Shown here: piece after piece, positions 56,700-64,000 of the stretch
Layout of the letters: every line of letters starts with the position of its first letter
Numbering within the stretch: position 1 is the stretch's first letter
Assembly: GCA_014490595.1 (NCBI GenBank)
Contig: CP061031.1
Coordinates: 1 to 64,000, forward strand
Direction: 5' to 3'
Origin: Corynebacterium wankanglinii
GTDB taxonomy: Bacteria; Actinomycetota; Actinomycetes; Mycobacteriales; Mycobacteriaceae
Length of the DNA: 64,000 nt
Made by a program: the position numbers and the translations under genes
The notes under the pieces: model-generated
Told to the model about the DNA's origin: nothing
The model's input: the letters and a program-made list of their open reading frames with translations, nothing else
Databases searched by the model: none

Positions 56700-57035
56700 C
56701 TACTGCGCCTTGCGCAAGTCAGCCAACTCGCGGTGGCGAGCCCTTTCTCTCACAGCGGCAAGGCTCGCCTGAGTTTTCTCGTCGTGGGATTGTCTCCATG
56801 CCAAATACGTGTCCTGCAGATTGAGCCATAGCTCTGCCGAAGTACCAAGCGCTGCCCCGACCAGCTCGGCGGATTCCCGCGTAAGCTCCCGCTCACCCGA
56901 GATAAGCTCTTCAACGAAGCGCGTCGGCCGGCCCATGATCACGGCGAAATCGGCTTCGGTCCAACCACGTTCCTCCAGTTCCTCCGCGAGGAAATCTCCC
57001 ATCGGGAACGCTTCTGCCAAGGGCTGAATAGCCAT
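56700..57035 (-). CDS. higA: HigA-type antitoxin
   Basis: 111 residues. An XRE-like HTH occupies about 12-65: MGDFLAEELEERGWTEADFAVIMGRPTRFVEELISGERELTRESAELVGAALGTSAELWLNLQ, the typical HigA/VapI pattern. It should bind HigB and repress its own promoter. The remains of higB precede it by 15 bp in the usual toxin-first order, but the toxin lacks its start, so HigA seems orphaned. Confidence 0.85.
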   Translation of the reverse strand: MAIQPLAEAFPMGDFLAEELEERGWTEADFAVIMGRPTRFVEELISGERELTRESAELVGAALGTSAELWLNLQDTYLAWRQSHDEKTQASLAAVRERARHRELADLRKAQ

Positions 57036-57050
57036 TGTTCACCTCCGTCA

Positions 57051-57281
57051 GTGGTAGTCAACCAATTCAATAACGACTGCGATGCGTCCATCTTCGCCAG
57101 TTTCAAATCGAATAACAAGACGAAATTGCTTGGTTATCCGGATTGATGAAGTACCTGAACGGTTTCCTTGCAGCCGCTCCAAGTGCAAAGATTTCACTCT
57201 CCGCAAATCTTGTTCGTCTCGAGCAGCAGCGAGAATCTGTATTTTTCGGCGGTAGGCACGCGTAATCTCAGGGCCCCGCCC
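57051..57281 (-). pseudogene. higB: HigB-type toxin, 5'-truncated
   Basis: The frame EITRAYRRKIQILAAARDEQDLRRVKSLHLERL...SIRITKQFRLVIRFETGEDGRIAVVIELVDYH has the HigB/RelE C-terminal two thirds. Upstream the frame meets TAG in the GC-rich segment near 57283 and no start codon exists between. The N-terminal 20-25 codons of the family (MIRSF...LP) are missing. The break coincides with the end of the 57282-58094 gene, so a deletion or insertion joined the two. Confidence 0.75.
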
Positions 57282-58094
57282 CTACGCGGGCTGCGTCCCC
57301 CAACTGTTGAACCGGTGTCGGTCTACTACCTCCTCCACGGCGTACACCATGTCCCGAAGGGCACCGTATCCCGCACGCTTCGCTTCCAGGTCCACGATCA
57401 CTTGCAAGCCATCGACCCACATCTCCAAAACCACGCGCGGTTCCGCCGTCCCCGGCGCAAACAGTGGCAGCGGGAAGTACGCTGAGCCGGAATCTTCACC
57501 GATCTCGCTGCCATCTACCTCGCTGCATTTGTAGTTCAGGCCCATCTCCGCCAGTCCGTCACCAGCCAATGCAGCGCTAGGTTCGGGGAACTCAACCTCC
57601 CGGATTTCCACCCGCATCGCGCGATCCGCTTCGCCCACGTGGGAGAGAGGTTTCGGCAACACGCTGGAGATGGTGTCGCAAAGCGGCCCCATCATGTCCA
57701 GACGGCCGGCGTCGGCGCATTCCCGGGCGGAGATCGCTAGCCCGTATACGCCTACAAACCGCGGTTCCTGCGCGAGCGCCTCCCCGCTGATATCCACCAT
57801 CAACCTGGCCGCCGAACCCGCTGATTCGACGGTTGTCGCTTGCCGCATCAGCAGCAGCGGCAAGCCAGCCATCAAGACAATGCCTGCGAGGTTCTCAGCC
57901 ACCTCACCGGTTTCCGGCTGCTTCATACTGACCAGACGACACTTTCTGGCTGCTCGATTCAGCCCGGCGACAACCGCTTGCCCAAGCTCCCGCCCGGAAC
58001 CGTCAATCTCACCGAAACGGTTCGCAACAACAACCCGGCCCCCAACGTGCGTTCCCGCCGCCTTGGCCCCAATTTTCCAAGTTTTCATCCCCAT
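57282..58094 (-). CDS. Hypothetical soluble protein
   Basis: 270 residues. I see no signal peptide or membrane helix of convincing length, except a short hydrophobic patch (AGIVLMAGLPLLLM). The pattern KTWKIGAKAAGTHVGGRVVVANRFGE... and VVLEMWVDGLQVIVDLEAKRAGYGALRDMVYAVEEVVDRHRF is not assigned to any family. Its stop lies at the breakpoint of the higB remnant. Probably accessory, function unknown. Confidence 0.5.
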   Translation of the reverse strand: MGMKTWKIGAKAAGTHVGGRVVVANRFGEIDGSGRELGQAVVAGLNRAARKCRLVSMKQPETGEVAENLAGIVLMAGLPLLLMRQATTVESAGSAARLMVDISGEALAQEPRFVGVYGLAISARECADAGRLDMMGPLCDTISSVLPKPLSHVGEADRAMRVEIREVEFPEPSAALAGDGLAEMGLNYKCSEVDGSEIGEDSGSAYFPLPLFAPGTAEPRVVLEMWVDGLQVIVDLEAKRAGYGALRDMVYAVEEVVDRHRFNSWGTQPA

Positions 58095-58193
58095 GCCCGG
58101 CAGCGTAGGCGGTCCCTCACACCAGCACAGCCCCTCGAGTGCTCATTTCAGTGGACATTTGCCTATCGACGTACCAAAGGTCGCCACCCCAAA

Positions 58194-58229
58194 CAGTTGG
58201 TGTAGACCCAATTGTCCGCAATGCGGAGT
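58194..58229. repeat. Dispersed about 40-bp repeat, copy B
   Basis: CAGTTGGTGTAGACCCAATT followed by GTCCGCAATGCGGAGT, matching copy A at most positions. It lies between the hypothetical gene at 58094 and the small gene ending at 58232. Confidence 0.65.
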
Positions 58230-58231
58230 TG

Positions 58232-58486
58232 TTAGAGCCAGTCTGCGTCCTTGTCATCGAGATCGACCAATGGCGGCCCACCGCAGTCGAACGCAGGTAG
58301 CTCACCCGCAGCATTTGACCCCGCCGATTCGCCAGACCGCCCCAGTACCTGACGGAGGTCGCTCTTCTCAGCCGCCAGCTTGGCTGCCTCGAAAATATTC
58401 GAGGAGAGATTGGTGGAGGTGCTCATGCCGAAGACGCTATTGAGCGTCAACGCTTCAGGCAATAGCTCCATGTCCGGCAGTTTCAA
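58232..58486 (-). CDS. Small hypothetical protein
   Basis: Up to 84 residues. The likely core starts at the ATG 58426 (MSTSTNLSSNIFEAAKLAAEKSDLRQ) and ends in FDCGGPPLVDLDDKDADWL, an acidic tail. No family recognised. It lies between two copies of the dispersed repeat and may be part of the same mobile or accessory segment. Confidence 0.35.
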   Translation of the reverse strand: MKLPDMELLPEALTLNSVFGMSTSTNLSSNIFEAAKLAAEKSDLRQVLGRSGESAGSNAAGELPAFDCGGPPLVDLDDKDADWL

Positions 58487-58500
58487 AACTTGCCGGCCTC

Positions 58501-58547
58501 AAACAGTTGGTGCGTACCCACTTGTCCGCAATGTGGAGTCCGCAAGG
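58501..58547. repeat. Dispersed about 40-bp repeat, copy C
   Basis: AAACAGTTGGTGCGTACCCA, then CTTGTCCGCAATGTGGAGTCCGCAA-type sequence. It is one base different from copies A and B in the palindromic core and lies directly downstream of the XRE regulator gene. Confidence 0.65.
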
Positions 58548-58555
58548 GGCGACGC

Positions 58556-58780
58556 TCAAAATCGCCCCAGCTCGTCAGCTCTATGCACGACGGGTTCAAG
58601 GTCGCACCCGAGCACGGCAAGAACGTCGATCACCTTGCCAATCTCGGCCGTCGGCTTACCGTGCTCCAGCTCCCGAAGGAACCGGTCCGACACGTCGGCA
58701 AGCTCGGCGACCTCCAGTTGGGTCAGCCTCCGCTCCTTACGCTGGGCGCGCACAAAGCTGCCGAGTGCCTCTATGTCCAC
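58556..58780 (-). CDS. XRE-family regulator (HipB-like)
   Basis: 74 residues, almost all an HTH_3 domain: ALGSFVRAQRKERRLTQLEVAELADVSDRFLRELEHGKPTAEIGKVIDVLAVLGCDL. The kinase-like HipA partner usually found downstream is absent; only repeat copy C follows. It may be an orphan antitoxin/regulator. Confidence 0.8.
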   Translation of the reverse strand: MDIEALGSFVRAQRKERRLTQLEVAELADVSDRFLRELEHGKPTAEIGKVIDVLAVLGCDLEPVVHRADELGRF

Positions 58781-59003
58781 GTGTCACGTCTCCTCGCTGA
58801 CCGTATGCTGTTACGAAACGTTCGCACCGAATCTGTTCCTATAGGCCGTGAGGTTAGCGCAAAACAGCGCATTTCGGTGTGTTCGCTCCGACTCGGAGGC
58901 ACGCGCCCTCAATTTCAGATCGGCACGTTCGTTCCGCCGAGGGCAAGCTCGCAGGGTGGTCTCGGCCGCATACACGCAGCGATCTGCCTATCTACGCACC
59001 GGC

Positions 59004-59390
59004 TTAGCCCAGCGGCGCGTAGCCAAAGTCACCGCGCTGCACCTGACTGCGGGCATTCGGGTCGAAGGTTGCGCACAGGGCTGCCGCCACGTAGCGCACA
59101 CCGCCTGCCGGCGAAGAGGAGCCGACGCGCTCGGCGCAGTTCTCCAGGGCTGGCAGGCCGATACTCTCCCCGGGCGAAGTCATGGAGAAGAAGGACGCGG
59201 CCATCATGGTGTTGCCATCGGCGCGCACGTATTCCGAAGAGCCCTTAATAGCTTGCCAAGCGATCGCCCCGACGGGATCGGTGCGGAACTGGTCCCGCTC
59301 AGTTGGGGTCAGCTCGGCGTTAGCAGCAGGCGCGGACAGTGTTGTGATGAGTAGTACTGCTGTTGCAGCAAGGAGAGGAAACTTTTTCAT
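59004..59390 (-). CDS. Small secreted protein
   Basis: 128 residues with a clear signal peptide (KKFPLLAATAVLLITTLSAPAANA). The mature part of about 100 residues has two cysteines (ENCAERV, ALCATF) that could pair. No known domain. The flanking intergenic regions (58781-59003 and 59391-59560) show no gene. Confidence 0.65.
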   Translation of the reverse strand: MKKFPLLAATAVLLITTLSAPAANAELTPTERDQFRTDPVGAIAWQAIKGSSEYVRADGNTMMAASFFSMTSPGESIGLPALENCAERVGSSSPAGGVRYVAAALCATFDPNARSQVQRGDFGYAPLG

Positions 59391-59560
59391 AGGAGCACTC
59401 TATCTCCCGCGCCACAGTTTATCTCGGCATTGCCGACCCCGGCTTAACTGATGGCGCTGCGCAACTGTCGAATCTCGGCAGGCCTCACACGGCGCAATGC
59501 GGAGTCGGCACGGGATGACGCATCGACGACCTCCACCACCTCAAGCTGAGTCAGCCTGAG

Positions 59561-59826
59561 TTTCGGATTACGCTCAACCGTATGGGTTCCCCGAAAACGC
59601 TGCAGCTTTCCAGATCCAAGACAACACGCTGACCTCAGACTTGGAGTTCACCAGTCCGTCCGCCGCAGCGGCGTTTCTGGTGGGCGGTTCAGCAAATGGC
59701 AGAACGATGTGGCACCTGCAGGATGAACCAACTACCACGTTGGCGGCTTGGGAAGACCGCGAGCGCGACGAAGCCGACCAGCAGGCAGCGCCAATCGGCC
59801 CGCTCACACCACCGAAAACACACTAA
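59561..59826 (+). pseudogene. DUF4357-like C-terminal fragment
   Basis: The frame YAQPYGFPENAAAF...DLEFTSPSAAAAFLVGGSANGRTMWHLQDE resembles the DUF4357 module (FSSPSAAA...G.SANGR..W) found at the C terminus of GIY-YIG and restriction-associated proteins. A TGA stands directly upstream and no start fits, so only a fragment remains. It ends 4 bp from the convergent DUF262 gene. Confidence 0.5.
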
Positions 59827-59829
59827 GCC

Positions 59830-61524
59830 TTAGGACAAATCCCACTCCCGCGCCAGAGTCCCCACCAGATATTTCTGACGGTCGGCGATAACTTCAGGTG
59901 TCCACACGGGTTCCTTCAGCACTTGCGTGGTGAGGGCGAATACCGCCACTCCCTGATCAGAGGTGAAGTATTTGTCCTTCTTCACGGCGAAGTCGTAGTT
60001 TTGTGCTCGAGAGTTGGAACGGCGGTTAAGCAGCAGCAAGTTGCCTAGGCGGTGCGTCCACTGCTCCGCGTCCTCCTCGGAGAAGTCTCGCGTCCATTGA
60101 CTCTCCTGCGGAGGGGTCTGGGGGAGTACATGCTCGACAGTGATGATGCGGTGGTCGTATGACGCGCCTGGGTCCTGGGCGAGAACCGAATCGAGTCGCA
60201 GCAAAACATACTTGCGCACGCGGGTTGCCAGGTAAAGCTCACCGTCGATGCGGTCGAGCGTCTCTCTTCGCTCGGCATCGGTGAGTTCGAATGCGTCCGC
60301 TTGGAGGCCGTCACCCTCGACGAGCTGTTTCAGCAGCTCCATGTAGCGCTGCTGGCGTGGAGTGGCATAGACCCGCCGCAGCAGCATACTTGCCGCCAAT
60401 CGTTCGAGTTTGGACATGAATTGCACCAGGAATTCGACGTCTTCCCCGTGTTCTTTGAGTGCCCACAAGGCTGGCGGGCGCCAGTCGTCGTTATCAAGCT
60501 GGTCCAGCCGTTTCAGCCAGTTGTTCAACTCCTCCCAACGTGGATCATCACCATGAGAATCCTGGGCAAGCATTCGGATGTCTGCCTTCGCATACGGCTC
60601 GAGCACCTCGCGGATGAAGCCTTTCCCATTGTCGGGCAAGTATGCATTGAGCACTTGGTCCGGAAACTCTTGCAGCAGCCCCTTTACGGCGCGAGTACGG
60701 GACTTAATGGCGCGGATGTACAAGAACAAGTCGCCGAACTCTTTGCGTCCGAGCTCCTCTTCGAGGTTCTCCCACACCTCAGCATGCTGCTGCTTCTCAT
60801 GGTCAGCAATCGCGCCCACCACCTGGGATTTGAAAATGTCCTGGGGAGAGAGCGGGAGGCCCCTGGCATTCATCACAGAAAAGATCCGGTACGCGCTGTT
60901 CAGGTCCGGCGTTGACACCGTCACGAGGTACGCGCGACCTCCGATGAGTTTGAACAGCTGAGTCAACCGCTCTTGATCCCACTCGGCGAGTTCCTCATGC
61001 AGAGCCCGTGCGTTGTTGCGGATCTTCTTTTGGGAATCGGTCTCAGGAGCGTTGTCGCTCAGACCGATGAGCTCCTGCGTTGCACCAGTCGTTTGCACAT
61101 AATCATGAAAGAACCGAGTGTCTCGAGGTCTAATGCGCAGACGCGGTTTAGATGGGACGTTGTCCCATTCCAACGCTTCGGTCTCAATGAGCTTATGGAT
61201 TGACTGCTGCAAGCTCTGATTGTCGACGAGATCACGCAATAGCGCCAGAAGGATCGTCAACGTTGTGAGTCGTTGCTGCCCGTCAATGACCTCAGAGCGC
61301 GGACTGCCAGGGGCTTTGACCAACACGATCGATCCGAGGAAATACGGCTCATCTGTGTCACGCTCCAACGCACCGGACAGATCGGACAACAGTTGGAGGG
61401 CTTCCTCAGCTCCCCACGCGTACGGGCGTTGGTACTCCGGGATCTCGAACTCGTAATCTCCGGAGTGCAAAAGCTTGCCTACGCTGATCTCTTTCGCTTC
61501 AATCCGGTTTAGTTCACCCGCCAC
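59830..61524 (-). CDS. DUF262/DUF1524 (GmrSD-like) type IV restriction enzyme
   Basis: 564 residues from GTG 61524, which has AGAGGAGCGG before it (a TTG at 61542 is the longer option). The ParB-like DUF262 half has IPEYQRPYAW at 28-37 and IDGQQRLTTL at 80-89. The C-terminal DUF1524 His-Me nuclease half has VEHVLPQ near 463 and RLGNLLLLNRRSN near 493, then KKDKYF. GmrSD-type enzymes use NTP binding and cut DNA with modified bases; SspE-type relatives respond to phosphorothioation. The gene is intact and lies among broken defence genes. Confidence 0.85.
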   Translation of the reverse strand: MAGELNRIEAKEISVGKLLHSGDYEFEIPEYQRPYAWGAEEALQLLSDLSGALERDTDEPYFLGSIVLVKAPGSPRSEVIDGQQRLTTLTILLALLRDLVDNQSLQQSIHKLIETEALEWDNVPSKPRLRIRPRDTRFFHDYVQTTGATQELIGLSDNAPETDSQKKIRNNARALHEELAEWDQERLTQLFKLIGGRAYLVTVSTPDLNSAYRIFSVMNARGLPLSPQDIFKSQVVGAIADHEKQQHAEVWENLEEELGRKEFGDLFLYIRAIKSRTRAVKGLLQEFPDQVLNAYLPDNGKGFIREVLEPYAKADIRMLAQDSHGDDPRWEELNNWLKRLDQLDNDDWRPPALWALKEHGEDVEFLVQFMSKLERLAASMLLRRVYATPRQQRYMELLKQLVEGDGLQADAFELTDAERRETLDRIDGELYLATRVRKYVLLRLDSVLAQDPGASYDHRIITVEHVLPQTPPQESQWTRDFSEEDAEQWTHRLGNLLLLNRRSNSRAQNYDFAVKKDKYFTSDQGVAVFALTTQVLKEPVWTPEVIADRQKYLVGTLAREWDLS

Positions 61525-61593
61525 GCTTCCGCTCCTCTGCAATTCATTCAGGCTCTGTACGCCTATCGGTAATTGTATTAGCGCCGAAACCCC

Positions 61594-62326
61594 TTAACCC
61601 TCCGGCAGCAGCTCCGACCGCTCGCCGACTGTGGTCACCACCAGCGCGTCACGGGCGCGCGAGGCCGCCACGTACAGCAGCGAACGCTCACGTTGCAGGG
61701 CGGCGCGGGCGTCTTCCTCGGACAGGTTCTTCAGGCGGAAGCGCAGCGGCATGATCTCCTTGCCCACGCCCATGAGGATTACGTGGGTGAACTCCATGCC
61801 TTTGGCGCCGTGCATGGTCATCACACTGACCTGCTCGTGGGAGGCCAGTTCCGCGTTTTTGGTCTGCACGGCGTCGATGCCGTGGTCGGCAAGTCCGGCC
61901 TCCACGCGGGAGAGCTGGCCTCGGGTGCGTCACATCACCCCGACGCGGACCTCCTTGTGCGTGCCCTCCTCGGCCCCACGCTCGGCTTCCTCTAGCCACA
62001 CGTTGATCAAGCCAGCGGCTACGGCGAATTCCTCGTCCTCGGACGCCGCGGTCATGATCATCGGCGCTGGGCCGGACCGTGCGGAGCGGTACTTCCCAAC
62101 GGAATCTTTATCACCCTCCGCGTCCAGGAACTCCATGTCGCCGCCGACTAGGATGCGCAGCGCGTAGTCCAGGTTCTCCTTGCTGGGTAGCAGTTGCGCG
62201 TTGGCTTCGCATGGGAACCTTCCGGAGAAGAACTTGGGCAGCGTATCGAACAATACTTTAGGCTGCGGTATCGATTCGACCCCTCCTGCGGAGCGATCGT
62301 CCAGAATGCTGACCCCATATCCACTT
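61594..62326 (-). pseudogene. UvrD/Rep-like helicase, C-terminal remnant
   Basis: One continuous frame, interrupted by a TGA at 61930-61932, reads ILDDRSAGGVESIPQPKVLFDTLPKF...NLDYALRILVGG... then EQVSVMTMHGAKGMEFTHVILMGV and RSLLYVAASRARDALVVTT, helicase motifs V and VI of superfamily 1. The N-terminal Walker A half is absent. It may be the remnant of a defence helicase (for example of a multi-gene system) or of a stand-alone UvrD paralogue. Confidence 0.65.
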
Positions 62327-62472
62327 CAGCACAATAAATTACGACACCCACACCCTTTGATTGACGTGGCAGGTTTAACCCTAGTCAGGTATGGATGGGT
62401 CGTTCCCATGACCCTTGGGAGGTTGCGCGCACCCAGGAAACTCAAACTTTGATCGGCTAGCATCCTCGTTGC

Positions 62473-63236
62473 ATGGATACCTTGATCGGCCCAATAATCG
62501 GTGCAGTCTCCGCCCTACTCGGCGGCTTTGCTGGCGCATGGTTTTCGTACGTACAAATGCGGTTGCAATTGCTTGAAACCCAGCGACGTCAACTCTCCCA
62601 AGCTCTTGGCACTTTTGCGCGAAACTGCAACGAAAGCCATACTCTGCTTCTGGAGCGCGTATTCGAGTCGGAAGCTACAAACGTCGAAATGCTCGGGGCA
62701 GGGCTGGAGTCAGAGATGAGAAATCGGAAGCTTCAAGCAGAAGTTAATCGAATAACTGGTTTCATTAACCGTTACTTAGGGGACTTGCGCGGTGAAGCGC
62801 TAGGCCTACGGTTGGAGGCCGATGACGATTCGCTATTGGCGTCAATCCGACGCTTTCAAGAGGCGATTGAAGAAGCATTCGCTGAACTCGTTGAACTAGG
62901 GAATCGCCAAGAAATTGAGGGCGAACGGTTTACTCGCGAATTCAATCAACTTACGCAGGAGTACCTCACTCTCGCTTCAGGGGAATCTCCGCCGCCCCGC
63001 AGTCGTTATTGGATGCTCTGAATCTCCGCAAAAATGAGCTAAATGATGAACTGGATCGATCCTTTCACACATGGCGCTCAAATCTTGTCCAACGGGCCGT
63101 TAGCTTCCGAGTGGACCAAGAAATCGAAAATGTAGTTGAGACCGGAAAGGCTGCTGTACATAACAACGAGTCAGCCGGTAAACGCCACATGAATTTGTCT
63201 ATCAAGGACCGTACTGCGAGGAAGCGAAGCGAATGA
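62473..63236 (+). CDS. Membrane-anchored coiled-coil protein, apparent frameshift
   Basis: ATG 62473: one N-terminal helix (IGPIIGAVSALLGGFAGAWFSYV) is followed by a long alpha-helical region (RLQLLETQRRQLSQALGTFARN..., LQAEVNRITGFINRYLGDLRGEALGLRLEADDDS...). At about 62990 the frame changes; the other frame continues SLLDALNLRKNELNDELDRSFHTWRSNLV to 63236. The total would be about 254 residues. DNA is distinctly AT-richer than the core. No family is known to me; the build recalls effectors of small defence systems. Confidence 0.5.
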
Positions 63237-63240
63237 TCAT

Positions 63241-63574
63241 TCACCCCACCATCCCCTCAAACCGCGCGTACGCCTCCCGCATATCCGCCTCCCGATCCAG
63301 CTGCCTAAACGGGTACTCAAAGACGTACTCCACCCCCGACTGCGGATGCACCCACGTCCGATCCGCCACCGACAACTCCTCACCCTCTCGCAACTTTGCC
63401 TGCAACTTCATCACATCCTTCGGCACCTACCGGTCATTCGCATCAAACCGATCCTCCTGGTCATAATGCCTCATCACCGGAAACTGCGTCTGATAAATCA
63501 TGCATAACTCCTTCGCCGTCACACCCAGCGACAGCGCGCATCAATCCCCACCTGCGCAGCCCAACGCTCCCCAT
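63241..63574 (-). pseudogene. Type IIG restriction-modification enzyme, C-terminal remnant
   Basis: ERWAAQVGIDA, a frame change near 63535, then ALSLGVTAKELCMIYQTQFPVMRHYDQEDRFDANDR, a TAG at about 63427, and VPKDVMKLQAKLREGEELSVADRTWVHPQSGVEYVFEYPFRQLDREADM. The IDALVAL-LGV-EEL-IYR-QFPVMR pattern is the C-terminal end of MmeI-like class I SAM methyltransferase/nuclease fusions. The rest of the gene is missing. It is on the opposite strand to the N-terminal remnant at 464-1095. Confidence 0.6.
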
Positions 63575-63658
63575 CGTTTCACTAAGGCTTATCGACGCCC
63601 CAGAGTTTCCAACCAAATGCCACCGTTGGTCACCCGAATCCTACTTAGCGACCGAGGC

Positions 63659-64000
63659 TCAAATCTCCGGGATCGGATCCAATGGCAGATCCGGTACCTC
63701 TTCGATAAGCCAATTGCCGTCAACGTCTAGGGAGCTCAATGCGTTCCCGCCGCGCCACACAAACGGCTTAAGATCCGCTGCTAGGCGTAATGGATGCCCC
63801 GGCATGTCATTCGAGATGGTTTTCAGTGCGTGGATCGGCATGCCCTTTGGAACCAACTGCAGAAACTCCTGCACGCGTTCCTCAGATGCCAGCTCACCCC
63901 AAGCGGCCACCACCATGTTCGATCCGCTCAATGTGCGAGCAATCCAAGCGTCGTTCTCCGGACCCACCGGGTCTGCAACCGTCTTGAGCATCTTCGGATC
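63659..64000 (-). CDS. DUF1643 protein (partial at window edge)
   Basis: The frame is open to the end of the window (DPKMLKTVADPVGPENDAWIARTLSGSNMVVAAWGELA...GHPLRLAADLKPFVW). The DUF1643 pattern DP-GP-ND-W and VVAAWG is clear. The N terminus lies outside. The family is unstudied but often sits in phage or defence regions. The end GNWLIEEVPDLPLDPIPEI is close to a normal C terminus. Confidence 0.75.
   Translation of the reverse strand, partial: DPKMLKTVADPVGPENDAWIARTLSGSNMVVAAWGELASEERVQEFLQLVPKGMPIHALKTISNDMPGHPLRLAADLKPFVWRGGNALSSLDVDGNWLIEEVPDLPLDPIPEI

Noticed and set aside
53361..63600. Recurring GCYTATCGACG in intergenic spots (53361, 58161, 63586 and variants)
   Set aside because: The core TATCGAC is also frequent in coding DNA as Ile-Asp codons, and the flanks do not align, so a true repeat family is not supported.

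Overview
The window looks like a stretch of chromosome from a high-GC actinobacterium, most likely a Corynebacterium. The main reasons are the minus-strand block rplI - ssb - rpsF - GT87 mannosyltransferase - bifunctional PBP, the DUF5318 protein, an Nnr/Nei-like/DUF1846 group, and a two-component system divergent from an ABC exporter that matches the corynebacterial ChrSA-HrtBA heme-detoxification locus. No rRNA, tRNA or CRISPR array was recognised.

Layout. 0-2 kb holds an RHH antitoxin/toxin pair and two broken defence genes (an MmeI-like type IIG enzyme and an OLD-family ATPase). 2-2.8 kb has no gene but contains several perfect hairpins that could form a structured RNA, followed by a lipoprotein gene. 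3.7-13.4 kb is an insertion-sequence nest: an IS6-family transposase gene is split by two head-to-tail IS21-family copies, followed by IS256-family remnants and a second IS256-type element that truncates an EamA-like exporter/ATP-grasp pair. 13.5-30.9 kb is mostly core: paired AAA ATPases, a secreted serine protease, the ribosomal/SSB/PBP block, MarR, Usp, TrhO, PIG-L deacetylase, DUF1846, Nei-like glycosylase, Nnr and a flavoprotein. 31-42.9 kb carries secreted and transport genes, the ChrSA/HrtBA locus, a DcuC remnant, a pRiA4b-type protein, DUF202/VanZ membrane proteins and a YhdH-like reductase. 43-51.8 kb has leuS, tail-anchored surface proteins, a metallophosphoesterase-lectin protein and the phosphate transporter Pit.

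52-55.4 kb contains a serine-type transporter and a CAP-domain surface protein, both chopped by many frameshifts. 55.4-64 kb is a second accessory/defence region: Fic protein, HigA with a truncated HigB, an orphan XRE regulator, a DUF262/DUF1524 (GmrSD-like) type IV restriction enzyme, a helicase remnant, an AT-rich membrane coiled-coil protein, the 3' piece of a type IIG enzyme and a partial DUF1643 gene.

Many otherwise conserved genes (ssb, trhO, hrtB, chrS, an MFS gene, VanZ, a small Pit-adjacent protein) carry single-base frameshifts, usually in G or C runs. The two IS21 copies differ by a few missing bases of the same kind. Part of the apparent gene decay may therefore be sequencing error; calls marked frameshifted should be read with that in mind.
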